From positions 1-54,906 of the forward strand of contig CAJTMV010000027.1 in NCBI GenBank assembly GCA_910577225.1: 54,906 nucleotides of DNA. Direction: 5' to 3'. The notes under the pieces are model-generated. The model was not told the DNA's origin and ran no database searches. It saw nothing but the letters and a program-made list of their open reading frames with translations. The stretch's first letter is position 1, and every line of letters begins with the position of its first letter. This DNA is from an uncultured Eubacterium sp. GTDB taxonomy: Bacteria; Bacillota; Clostridia; Lachnospirales; Lachnospiraceae. A program made the position numbers and the translations under genes. Below, piece by piece: positions 24,338 through 32,591 of this stretch.

Positions 24338-25189
24338 TTAATCCAGCGTCAGATTGATATATCCATAAATTGCCGGCAGTCCTGCGCTCATTCCTGTCAG
24401 ACGGTCTTCACAGACATCGTCTGATGGCCCTGTACAGACCAGACTGGAGCATATGCCGGTAATATGCGGAATCAGGATTTGCCTGGCCTCTGATTCGCTG
24501 AGTGTCGTTTCTGTAATGATCAGTTTCTTTTCCTGCCCCTGTGTTTCGATCAGATATAACATCAGTTCTTTTCTGCCAGATGCTGTCAGCAGCAAAGCTC
24601 CGCCGCCATTGTCGCTATGTTGTTGGATTGCAAATGCGATATGCCGCTGCGGCCAGCTGATATATCCGTGTTTTTGAAAATGTGCGTCCCGAATCCTGCG
24701 GTATTGCGCTGCGTTTACGGGCGTCCACTGCCAGCTGTCCGTCTGCGCGGCCTTTACGTCGTAGTGCGGGATTTCGACTGCATGCTTTTTCAGATAAAAA
24801 TTTTTTACAAATCCGTGCGGTTCATAAAATCCCTGAATCAGTCCCTCTTCTGCCGGCTCTGCGATCAGCGGAGCATCGTATAATCGCCGCGCCGTTTGCA
24901 GAAGTCTGGCAGCGATGCCTTTTCCGCGATACTGTGGATAAACGGCAAGCGCATAGACATAACGAACCGGCTGCCAGGAGCCGGCTGTTTCCGGCTGCTC
25001 CAGCCAGATCTCTCCGGGAAGAAAAAAGGATGCTCCCATAAGCACCCCATTTTCTTCTTCCAGCAGCACATGCTCATTTTGATACATCGCTGTAAAAAAA
25101 TCATCGATATATGCATCCTCATCTGCAAAGCATACTTTCCACAGCTTTTTCAGCTGCGGAATTTTTGTCTGATCTCCATATTGTATCAT
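24338..25189 (-). CDS. GNAT-family N-acetyltransferase
   Basis: A 283-residue protein with an N-terminal GNAT fold: the acetyl-CoA loop YPQYRGKGIAARLL (motif A) preceded by RYVYALAVY, and a FYEPHGFVKN motif B. The C-terminal about 130 residues form a second region, possibly a lipid-carrier-like or second GNAT-like domain. The acceptor is unknown. Its start codon overlaps the stop of the upstream DUF2156 gene (ATGA), so the two are translationally coupled and may act together. Confidence 0.85.
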   Translation of the reverse strand: MIQYGDQTKIPQLKKLWKVCFADEDAYIDDFFTAMYQNEHVLLEEENGVLMGASFFLPGEIWLEQPETAGSWQPVRYVYALAVYPQYRGKGIAARLLQTARRLYDAPLIAEPAEEGLIQGFYEPHGFVKNFYLKKHAVEIPHYDVKAAQTDSWQWTPVNAAQYRRIRDAHFQKHGYISWPQRHIAFAIQQHSDNGGGALLLTASGRKELMLYLIETQGQEKKLIITETTLSESEARQILIPHITGICSSLVCTGPSDDVCEDRLTGMSAGLPAIYGYINLTLD

Positions 25190-26076
25190 AAATGAAACCT
25201 CGCCTGAAATTTTTCTACGAGAAGCTCTGGCTGATAGGACAGCTTTGCTTTGCGCAGTCCTTCGTCGCCGGTGTCTTCTTCCCTGTTTACATACGTATAA
25301 TCCTGGCAGTTATGAAGTACAAACTGCTGATTGATCATCGGATAAGCGCCCTGCACGCTTGCAATCGCTTTTTCGATATGCACGACATAGGTGTTGGAGT
25401 TTAACGGTTCTCCGATCGAAAAAGCCACCAGTCTGCCGCCTTTGTATAACATTCCGCCGTCCAGTACAAGATCTGCCAGATTGCGCAGCGCAATCCGGTT
25501 AATATGCAGTTCATTTTCCATTTCCTCGTTCCAGTTCTCAGACTCGGCTTCTTTCCAGCTATCCAAAAGTCGCATACATTCTGCCGCGTCTTCCGGCATC
25601 ATATCGCGATACAGCCAGTTATTGTCGTCTTTGAACCGGGCAATGTGATTGCGTTTGCCATGCAGCTTTCTGCCCGACAGAGAAGACAGTTTTTCCGTAC
25701 TGTATACATAATCATAATCATCCCGATTGGTTTCTACTGTATACTGCCCCGGATAATTTTGTTCCAGCCAGTCTAAATCGCTCTGCATCAGCGTTCCAAG
25801 TACAAGATTCTGATGATTCGACTGTTCCATTTCCAGCAGCGCATCGAGCGCACCTTTGCGGTTTCCGCTGCCGATCGGAATCGTATAGCAATAATGATCC
25901 TCATCCTGAAACTGTAAAATCAGACATCCCTGCTCTTTTGCCATCTTCACGCCGTAAATATCGCTCCATAAAAAATTGTTTGCAAACGAATATTCACAAG
26001 CCTGTCTGTCGTCTTCCAAAAACCGCTGTGTCACCCACTCCCGGTCGCCAAACGACAGACTTTTAAATTCTATCAT
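25186..26076 (-). CDS. DUF2156 (phosphatidylglycerol lysyltransferase C-terminal-like) protein
   Basis: A 296-residue soluble protein of the double-GNAT-like DUF2156 family, related to the aminoacyl-transferase domain of MprF but without the flippase membrane part. Typical stretches: SFANNFLWSDIYGV, YDYVYSTEKLSSLSGRKLHGKRNHI, and YVHIEKAIASVQGAYPMINQQF. The ATG at 26076 follows AAGGAG; the longer frame runs into the 34-bp repeat array and is rejected. The downstream overlap with a GNAT protein suggests one acyl/aminoacyl-transfer unit with an unknown acceptor. Confidence 0.85.
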   Translation of the reverse strand: MIEFKSLSFGDREWVTQRFLEDDRQACEYSFANNFLWSDIYGVKMAKEQGCLILQFQDEDHYCYTIPIGSGNRKGALDALLEMEQSNHQNLVLGTLMQSDLDWLEQNYPGQYTVETNRDDYDYVYSTEKLSSLSGRKLHGKRNHIARFKDDNNWLYRDMMPEDAAECMRLLDSWKEAESENWNEEMENELHINRIALRNLADLVLDGGMLYKGGRLVAFSIGEPLNSNTYVVHIEKAIASVQGAYPMINQQFVLHNCQDYTYVNREEDTGDEGLRKAKLSYQPELLVEKFQARFHL

Positions 26077-26156
26077 AAAAAATCTCCTTAACTGCATAAT
26101 ATTTTGTAATCGTTTCGACAGTCCGAACCATTTCTGATCTGTATTTCCTTCATCTG

Positions 26157-26374
26157 TCTGCGATTTGATCGATTTGTTTTCATCGATCTGTCTGCGATTC
26201 GATCGATTTGTTTTCATCGATCTGTCTGCGATTTGATCGATTTGTTTTCATCGATCTGTCTGCGATTTGATCGATTTGTTTTCACCGATCTGTCTGCGAT
26301 TTGATCGATTTGTTTTCACCGATCTATCTGCGATTTGATCGATTTGTTTTCACCGATCTGTTTTCACCGATCTG
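26157..26374. repeat. 34-bp tandem repeat, six copies plus a 14-bp partial, each with a hairpin
   Basis: Six contiguous units start at 26157, 26191, 26225, 26259, 26293 and 26327, with a 14-bp partial at 26361-26374. Each contains the inverted repeat GATCGAT / ATCGATC with an 8-nt loop. The units differ at only a few positions: one T-to-C in unit 2, a G-to-A at the end of unit 5, and ATCGATC becoming ACCGATC from unit 4 on. The array lies between ilvN and the DUF2156 gene, i.e. in the latter's leader. Confidence 0.93.
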
Positions 26375-26383
26375 CAGCCGATC

Positions 26384-26884
26384 TTATCTGCACGATGTGC
26401 TGATCGCCTCTATCGCGACCGCTCCCCCGCGTACAATTTCCACATGATTGCGAAACTTTGAATTTAAAAGTTCGATCAGTTCGTTGTTTCTGCGCTCCGT
26501 CAGCTTGCATTCGAGCATCACGCTGTCTTCGCCGATGTCCGCCACTTCCACGTGAAATACCTGCGCAATGCGGAATATTTCGTCGATCTGACCCGATTCG
26601 ATTTCTTTTACTTTTGCAAATAATATTTCTTTCATGTGAATCGGCACATTCGTCAGATCTATGACTTTAATGACTTCTACCATACGATTCAGCTGCTTTT
26701 TGATCTGTTCAAACGTAATATCGTCGCTTGTCACGCAAATGGTCATACGGGAAACGGTTGCGTCTTCTGTCGTACCGACCGTCAGACTCTGCAGATTGTA
26801 CGATTTACCGGAAAAAAGTCCCGACACCTTCGCCAGCACGCCTACCTGATTTTCCACATACAAAGCGATCCATCTGTTTTTCAT
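26384..26884 (-). CDS. ilvN: Acetolactate synthase small (regulatory) subunit
   Basis: A 166-residue ACT-domain subunit (WIALYVENQVGVLAKVSGLF, SLTVGTTEDATVSRM) that controls the valine feedback of acetohydroxyacid synthase; the C-terminal half ends NKFRNHVEIVRGG-like (NSKFRNHVEIVRGGAVAIE). It lies 15 bp after ilvB. The ATG at 26884 follows GGGAGG. Length is typical for IlvN/IlvH. Confidence 0.96.
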   Translation of the reverse strand: MKNRWIALYVENQVGVLAKVSGLFSGKSYNLQSLTVGTTEDATVSRMTICVTSDDITFEQIKKQLNRMVEVIKVIDLTNVPIHMKEILFAKVKEIESGQIDEIFRIAQVFHVEVADIGEDSVMLECKLTERRNNELIELLNSKFRNHVEIVRGGAVAIEAISTSCR

Positions 26885-26899
26885 CTTTTTCCCTCCCGT

Positions 26900-28621
26900 T
26901 TATTTCAAAATCATTTCACTCATTGGATTGCCGCCTTTGACCATCGGCAGAACAAGCTCGTCCGTGGCAATCATAAACTCGATGAGCGTCGGCGCGTCTT
27001 CGTTGCGTTTTGCCTGTGCAAACGCCTCCTGGATATGGGCCTCCTCCGTCACCCGGATGCCGTGTGCGCCGTAACATTCCGCGAATTTTACAAAATCCGG
27101 CACATATGGCGGACATGCTTCGTTCGGACCCTTGCACGTATCCGGACAGCCTTTGCGCCGGCGCAGACAGGTCGCTGCGTAGCGTTTTCCATAAAACAGC
27201 TGCTGCATCTGACGTACCATACCCAGATAATAGTTATTCAACAGACAAATCGTAACCGGCGCATCCTGTGTAATGGCTGTGGCCAGTTCCTGCATATTCA
27301 TCTGAAACCCGCCGTCTCCGGTAATACAGATCACGTTTGCATACGGCTTTGCAATCTTTGCTCCGATCGCCGCCGGAAGTCCAAACCCCATGGAACCAAG
27401 TCCGCCGGACGTAATCAGTTTTTTTCTGCCGCCGATCTCTAAATACTGCGTCGCCCACATCTGATGCTGACCGACGTCGGTAACCACAATCGCTTCTTTA
27501 TAGTTTTTATTAATCGCTTCCATGATCATCTGCGGGGTCATACCGCGATCTTTACGCATTTCCAGCGGATACTCCTGATCCCAGTTTCGGATCCTTTCCA
27601 CCCATGTCTGCGTATCCTGCTTCTCCGCCCACTCGCACAGCTTTTCCAGCGCCAGCTTCGCATCCGCCACAATCGGAACGTCGACAACGACATTTCTGGA
27701 TATAGCGGCCGTATCGATATCGATATGAATGATTTTGGCATGCGGTGCAAACTCGTTTAAATCGCCCGTAATCCGGTCGTTAAATCGGGTTCCGATGGAA
27801 AACAGCACATCGCACTGACTGACCGCGATATTACAGGAATATTTTCCATGCATACCGGAATTTCCCAGATACAGCGGATGATTTGCCGGCAGCGCGCCCT
27901 TCCCCATAACCGTTGTCACCACCGGAATCTGTGTGCGCTCTGCAAACTTTTGCAGCTGTTCGCCGGCGCCGCTGACCGCAATACCGCCCCCTGCCAGGAT
28001 CAGCGGACGTTTTGCAGCCTTGAGCAGACGATATGCTTTTTTCAGCTGTCCGATATGCACGCTCTCATTTGGTTTATAGCCGCGGATATGCACTTCAGAC
28101 GGATATTCGCTGTCCCCGGTCTGTACCTGAATATCTTTTGGAATATCCACAAGTACCGGACCCGGTTTGCCGGTCCTTGCAATATGAAACGCCATTTTTA
28201 AAATCCGGCCCAGATCGTTACGGCTGCGTACCGTTACGCCATATTTGGTCACAGACTGCGTCATACCAACGATATCCACTTCCTGAAACGCATCGTTTCC
28301 AATGAGTCCCAGCGGCACCTGGCCGGTAATGCACACCAGCGGAATACTGTCATAATGCGCATCCGCCAGTCCGGTAATAATATTCGTAGCTCCCGGGCCG
28401 CTTGTAACGAGGCAGACGCCGACTTTTCCGGATGCCTTCGCATAGCCTTCCGCTTCAAAGATCAGTCCCTGTTCATGCCTTGGCAGGACGACCTGGATAT
28501 CCTCCTGTTTATACAATTCATCAAAGATATCCGTAACCATTCCGCCTGGATATCCAAATATCGTATCCACGCCTTCTTCCCGCAGCGCTTTTACAAATAA
28601 TTTTCTTCCTGTTATATCCAT
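26900..28621 (-). CDS. ilvB: Acetolactate synthase large subunit, with a four-cysteine insertion
   Basis: Thiamine-diphosphate enzyme for the first common step of valine, leucine and isoleucine synthesis. It has 573 residues, with the catalytic glutamate in LPRHEQG, the FAD-type middle domain and the TPP/Mg motif GDGGFQMNMQELATA. After the substrate-loop sequence LGMVRQMQQLFYGKRY an insertion of about 18 residues brings four cysteines (C485, C492, C496, C503; C-x6-C-x3-C-x6-C) before PDFVKFAECYG. The position matches the loop that closes over the active site. Start follows GGGGAGGAACC. It is transcribed after folA with 16 bp between. Confidence 0.96.
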   Translation of the reverse strand: MDITGRKLFVKALREEGVDTIFGYPGGMVTDIFDELYKQEDIQVVLPRHEQGLIFEAEGYAKASGKVGVCLVTSGPGATNIITGLADAHYDSIPLVCITGQVPLGLIGNDAFQEVDIVGMTQSVTKYGVTVRSRNDLGRILKMAFHIARTGKPGPVLVDIPKDIQVQTGDSEYPSEVHIRGYKPNESVHIGQLKKAYRLLKAAKRPLILAGGGIAVSGAGEQLQKFAERTQIPVVTTVMGKGALPANHPLYLGNSGMHGKYSCNIAVSQCDVLFSIGTRFNDRITGDLNEFAPHAKIIHIDIDTAAISRNVVVDVPIVADAKLALEKLCEWAEKQDTQTWVERIRNWDQEYPLEMRKDRGMTPQMIMEAINKNYKEAIVVTDVGQHQMWATQYLEIGGRKKLITSGGLGSMGFGLPAAIGAKIAKPYANVICITGDGGFQMNMQELATAITQDAPVTICLLNNYYLGMVRQMQQLFYGKRYAATCLRRRKGCPDTCKGPNEACPPYVPDFVKFAECYGAHGIRVTEEAHIQEAFAQAKRNEDAPTLIEFMIATDELVLPMVKGGNPMSEMILK

Positions 28622-28637
28622 GGTTCCTCCCCTTTGC

Positions 28638-29123
28638 TTATTTTTTTATATATTTGCGAAAATAATAAATAATATCAAAATACGTCTGCTCTTCACTCTC
28701 CGCCGCCAGCTCCCATTCCGGCAGACGGTCCAGATTCGGCGCATATGCATCCGCACTGTATGCAAAATCGATTTTTGTCACATATGCCGTGCTGCATTCG
28801 TCCAGCAGCTGACGATAGACGCTTGCGCCCCCTATTACAAATACATCGTCCGTATGATATGATTTTAACTGCTGATGCAGCTCGTCTGTCGAATGAACAA
28901 CGACCGCGCCAGGCGCCTGATACTGTCTGTCATGTGTCAGTATGACGTTTACCCGCTGCTTCAAAATACCATTTGGAAGACTTTCGAACGTCTTTCTGCC
29001 CATAACGACTACTTTTCCTTCCGTTCTTTCACGGAACAGCCGCAGATCGTCCGGAATCCGAACCAGCAGCTGATTGCTGCTGCCAATTCCCCAGTTCTCA
29101 TCTGCTGCAACGATTACATTCAC
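28638..29123 (-). CDS. folA: Dihydrofolate reductase
   Basis: NADPH-dependent reduction of dihydrofolate to tetrahydrofolate. The 161-residue protein starts at a GTG (MNVIVAADENWGIG) 7 nt after AAAGGGG. Typical parts: IPDDLRLFRERT with the catalytic acid, VVVMGRKTFESLP and VFVIGGASVYRQLL. It sits between purD and ilvB on the minus strand; the folate link to purine synthesis (10-formyl-THF used by PurN) makes the grouping sensible. Confidence 0.96.
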   Translation of the reverse strand: MNVIVAADENWGIGSSNQLLVRIPDDLRLFRERTEGKVVVMGRKTFESLPNGILKQRVNVILTHDRQYQAPGAVVVHSTDELHQQLKSYHTDDVFVIGGASVYRQLLDECSTAYVTKIDFAYSADAYAPNLDRLPEWELAAESEEQTYFDIIYYFRKYIKK

Positions 29124-29168
29124 GGCAAAGCCCCTTTCTTTCAGTCTGACTTTCGTTTCGTTCTCTTT

Positions 29169-30446
29169 TTATATCTGCGCGTCGTCGATCGCTTTTCCAA
29201 TATCGTGCCGCATATATTTATTCTCAAATGTTACCCAGCCGACCGCTTCGTATGCCTTTTGACGCGCCTGCTTTAAATCTTCCCCTTTCGCCGTGATGCC
29301 CAGCACACGACCGCCGTTTGTCACAATTTTCCCATCTTTTTGCGCCGTCCCCGCATGAAAACAGTAATAATCCTCTCTCGAATCGAACGCGTCCAGCCCT
29401 TCGATCGGATAACCTTTCTGATAAGCGATCGGATAACCGTCGGACGCAAGCACAACGCATACCGCTGCATTCTGTTCAAACTCCAGCTGTATATCATCCA
29501 GCCGTCCTTCCACGCACGCTTCCATCACGTCGATCATATCGTTTTTCATACGCGGCAGCACTACCTGCGCCTCCGGATCGCCAAATCTGGCATTGTATTC
29601 GAGTACTTTCGGTCCGTTGTCTGTCAGCATCAGTCCAAAGAAAATTACGCCGGTAAACGGCCTGCCTTCGTTAGCCATTGCGTCCACAGTCGCCTGATAA
29701 ATATATTTTTTGCAAAACGCATCCACTTCGTCTGTATAAAACGGACTCGGCGAAAACGTACCCATACCGCCGGTATTTAGTCCCTGGTCTCCGTCTTTCG
29801 CCCGTTTATGGTCCTGTGCGGAGCTCATAATCTGAATGGTTTTTCCATCGGTAAAAGACAGTACCGACACTTCCCGTCCGGTCATAAACTGTTCCACCAC
29901 CATCCGGCTGCCGGCATCTCCAAATTTCTTTTCTTCCATAATCGTCTTTACGCCTTTTTCGGCTTCTTCATACGTATGACAGATCAAAACGCCTTTGCCA
30001 AGCGCCAGACCATCCGCTTTTAAAACGATCGGCATTTCGGCTGTTTTCAGATACTCCAGCGCGGCATCCTTATCGTCAAAGGTTTCATACGCAGCCGTCG
30101 GAATGTTATATTTTTTCATCAGATCTTTGGAAAATGCTTTGGAACCTTCTAAAATCGCGGCATTTTTACGCGGCCCAAACACCTTTAATCCGCGTTCTTC
30201 AAATACGTCCACAATACCGCCGACTAACGGATCGTCCATGCCGATAATGGTAAAATCCACTTCCTGTTCTTTTGCAAACGCAGCCAGTTTCTCAAACTCC
30301 ATCGCTGCAATCGGAACACATTCCGCAATCTGCCCGATGCCGGCGTTACCAGGCGCACAGTAAATTTTATCTACCTTCGGACTTTTCGCCGCGCAAAGCG
30401 CAATCGCATGTTCACGTCCGCCGCTGCCTACAATTAAAACCTTCAT
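29169..30446 (-). CDS. purD: Phosphoribosylamine-glycine ligase
   Basis: Step 2 of purine synthesis: PRA + glycine + ATP to GAR. The ATP-grasp protein has 425 residues and begins MKVLIVGSGGREHAIALCA. Further family blocks: GPRKNAAILEGSKAFSKDLM, ADGLALGKGVLIC, DHKRAKDGDQGLNTGGMG and NARFGDPEAQVVLPR. The ATG at 30446 follows AAAGGAG. It follows purN after 35 bp. Confidence 0.97.
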   Translation of the reverse strand: MKVLIVGSGGREHAIALCAAKSPKVDKIYCAPGNAGIGQIAECVPIAAMEFEKLAAFAKEQEVDFTIIGMDDPLVGGIVDVFEERGLKVFGPRKNAAILEGSKAFSKDLMKKYNIPTAAYETFDDKDAALEYLKTAEMPIVLKADGLALGKGVLICHTYEEAEKGVKTIMEEKKFGDAGSRMVVEQFMTGREVSVLSFTDGKTIQIMSSAQDHKRAKDGDQGLNTGGMGTFSPSPFYTDEVDAFCKKYIYQATVDAMANEGRPFTGVIFFGLMLTDNGPKVLEYNARFGDPEAQVVLPRMKNDMIDVMEACVEGRLDDIQLEFEQNAAVCVVLASDGYPIAYQKGYPIEGLDAFDSREDYYCFHAGTAQKDGKIVTNGGRVLGITAKGEDLKQARQKAYEAVGWVTFENKYMRHDIGKAIDDAQI

Positions 30447-30481
30447 ATTTCAATCTCCTTTTATTATTAAAATACTTATTT

Positions 30482-31126
30482 TCATTTTGTCTGCACGGTT
30501 GTCTCTGATAACAACACTTTTCCCTGCGAAACCGTAACTTTACCGTTCGCTATCAGGCCGACCGCTTTTGGTAAAATCTTCCACTCTGCCTGTTCCATCA
30601 CTCTTTGCTGCAACAGCTGTGGCGTATCATCCTGTTTTACTTCGACCGCCTGCTGGAGAATAATCGGCCCGGTATCCGTCCCCTGATCTACAAAGTGCAC
30701 AGTTGCTCCGGTCAGCTTCACTCCTCTGGCAAGTACGGCCTCATGCACTTTTAACCCGTAATATCCCGCGCCGCAAAAAGACGGAATCAGCGACGGATGG
30801 ATATTAATGATACGATTCTGGTACTTTTGTATGAGTATTTCGGGTAAAATCACAAGATAGCCAGCCAGTACAACCAGATCTGCCTCTTCCTGCTCCAGCG
30901 TCTGTATCAGACTCCTGCCAAACGCTTCTTTGTCGGCATAATCCTTCGGTGCGATACAGCAGTGTTTGATCTTGTGCTTTCTGGCGCGTTCCAGTGCAAA
31001 CGCATCCTCTTTATTACTGATTACAAGCACAATCTGCGCATTCAAAACGCTGCCTGCATCGATCGCGTCCATAAGCGCCTGCAGGTTTGTTCCTCCGCCG
31101 GATACCATGACTGCCACTCTTAACAT
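30482..31126 (-). CDS. purN: Phosphoribosylglycinamide formyltransferase
   Basis: Step 3 of purine synthesis, formylating GAR with 10-formyl-THF. The 214-residue protein has the N-terminal VMVSGGGTNLQALMDAI, the catalytic Asn-His block INIHPSLIPSFCG, and Asp in VDQGTDTGPII. Its start overlaps the purM stop by 7 bp, indicating translational coupling. Confidence 0.97.
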   Translation of the reverse strand: MLRVAVMVSGGGTNLQALMDAIDAGSVLNAQIVLVISNKEDAFALERARKHKIKHCCIAPKDYADKEAFGRSLIQTLEQEEADLVVLAGYLVILPEILIQKYQNRIINIHPSLIPSFCGAGYYGLKVHEAVLARGVKLTGATVHFVDQGTDTGPIILQQAVEVKQDDTPQLLQQRVMEQAEWKILPKAVGLIANGKVTVSQGKVLLSETTVQTK

Positions 31127-32166
31127 AACGTCACTCCCTTTTCTCCCTGAGACACCTCGCCGATCACCCAGGCCTGCACTCCTGTCTCTGCGGCCGCTTC
31201 GACTGCCTTTGCCGCCTGCGCCGCATCCATTGCCAGTACCATGCCAATCCCCATATTAAACGTATTGTACATCATCTGCTCCGATACGTTCCCCTTTTCT
31301 GCCATCAGCCGAAAAATTTCCGGGACCGGATAGCTGTCCTTTCGAATCTGCGCATGTACCCCGTCTACAAGCATACGCGGTACATTTTCATAAAAACCGC
31401 CGCCTGTAATATGGCTGCAGGCTTTGATCGTAACTCCCGCTTCTTTGATCTGTCTTAACGTACGCACATAAATACGCGTCGGCACAAGAAGCGTCTCTCC
31501 CAGGGTCTGCCCCAGCTGCGGATAATACGTATCCAGCGCCTTTTTATTATCTGCATTTTTTTCCTGATTTAAATCAAAAATCTGACGAACAAGTGAAAAA
31601 CCGTTCGAATGTACTCCTGAAGATGCCAGACCCACGAGCGCATCCCCCGCTTTCAAATCCCTGCCCGTCAGGATATCTTTCTCATCCGCTACCCCTACCG
31701 CAAATCCGGCAAGATCATATTCATCCTGCGGATAAAATCCCGGCATCTCGGCCGTCTCTCCGCCGATTAACGCCGCTCCCGCCTGTCTGCAGCCTTCTGC
31801 CACGCCGCTTACAATCGATTCTATTTTATCCGGATAGTTTTTTCCACATGCAATATAGTCAAGGAAAAATAACGGCTCACCGCCTGCACATGCAATATCG
31901 TTGACACACATCGCCACACAGTCGATACCGACCGTATCATGCCTGTCCATTAAAAAAGCCAGCTTTAATTTCGTACCGACGCCATCCGTTCCGGAAACGA
32001 GCGTAGGTTTCTCCATATTTTTAAACGCTTCCATTGAAAAGGCGCCGGAAAAACCGCCCAGATTCGTCAGTACCTCTGGCCGCATCGTACTCTGTACGTG
32101 TTTTTTCATCAACTCTACGGACTGATACCCCGCTTCAATATCCACTCCAGCATTTTTGTAATCCAT
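31120..32166 (-). CDS. purM: Phosphoribosylformylglycinamidine cyclo-ligase
   Basis: AIR synthetase, step 5 of purine synthesis, converting FGAM to AIR with ATP. The 348-residue protein starts MDYKNAGVDIEAGYQSV and contains LVSGTDGVGTKLKLA, GEPLFFLDYIACG, LIGGETAEMPGFY and SHITGGGFYENVPR. AGGAGG lies before the ATG at 32166; a longer frame to 32229 lacks a site. It is the first gene of the purM-purN-purD-folA-ilvBN run. The 217 bp upstream show no riboswitch I can recognise, and the palindromic island (32383-32510) lies beyond. Confidence 0.96.
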   Translation of the reverse strand: MDYKNAGVDIEAGYQSVELMKKHVQSTMRPEVLTNLGGFSGAFSMEAFKNMEKPTLVSGTDGVGTKLKLAFLMDRHDTVGIDCVAMCVNDIACAGGEPLFFLDYIACGKNYPDKIESIVSGVAEGCRQAGAALIGGETAEMPGFYPQDEYDLAGFAVGVADEKDILTGRDLKAGDALVGLASSGVHSNGFSLVRQIFDLNQEKNADNKKALDTYYPQLGQTLGETLLVPTRIYVRTLRQIKEAGVTIKACSHITGGGFYENVPRMLVDGVHAQIRKDSYPVPEIFRLMAEKGNVSEQMMYNTFNMGIGMVLAMDAAQAAKAVEAAAETGVQAWVIGEVSQGEKGVTLC

Positions 32167-32382
32167 GTTTTTTCCTCCTGTTTTTTGTAAGTGCGTCACA
32201 ATCCAGCCATTTCTGAGCATAAACTGCAACTCAGGTCATCTGCCTCTTGTCATAATGCCACATCTTTGAAAAAATTTCAAGTGTTTCGCAAATGCTGGTA
32301 TCATGGCGATATCCTTTTCGTTATTATGCACGGACAGAGGGGGCTTGTTGTCGTGATTCGGGTGATATTTAACGTAAGTTCA

Positions 32383-32510
32383 GGGTAATTTTATGTGGCT
32401 ACGCGGACGTGTGCATGACAGCCCAAAGGGGCCCTGGAGCGGGCAGCCCCCTGCCGCCGGTTCCAGGTTCCTGCCAGCGGTCACGGGCACGTCCGCGCAG
32501 CCACTTACCC
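32383..32510. repeat. GC-rich 128-bp palindromic island, possible structured RNA
   Basis: Outer arms GGGTAA (32383-32388) / TTACCC (32505-32510), then GTGGCTACGCGGACGTG (32395-32411) / CACGTCCGCGCAGCCAC (32488-32504) with one mismatch that is a G-U pair in a minus-strand RNA. Inside are GCCC AAAG GGGC (32421-32432 region), CCTGGA / TCCAGG (32433-32438, 32462-32467) and GGGCAG / CTGCC. It lies between divergent purM and the substrate-binding-protein gene and is far more GC-rich than its surroundings. No gene is supported in it. It could be a structured RNA, a mobile palindrome or a leader element. Confidence 0.7.
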
Positions 32511-32591
32511 AGGCACTCGTTTTCAAAAAGATGTAACCTTTTCAGGCATATACCGTATACTATATGAAATCCAGATACAGAGGTCTTTTTT

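Noticed and set aside
26157..26374. 34-bp repeats as a CRISPR array
   Set aside because: The units are contiguous with no unique spacers, and no cas genes are present.
26636..27442. 268-residue plus-strand open frame
   Set aside because: It lies antisense to ilvN and ilvB, has no ribosome site and an arginine/histidine-rich composition typical of antisense frames.
32383..32510. 6S RNA or known riboswitch
   Set aside because: The island is shorter and far more GC-rich than 6S RNA, and no known aptamer core is recognisable.
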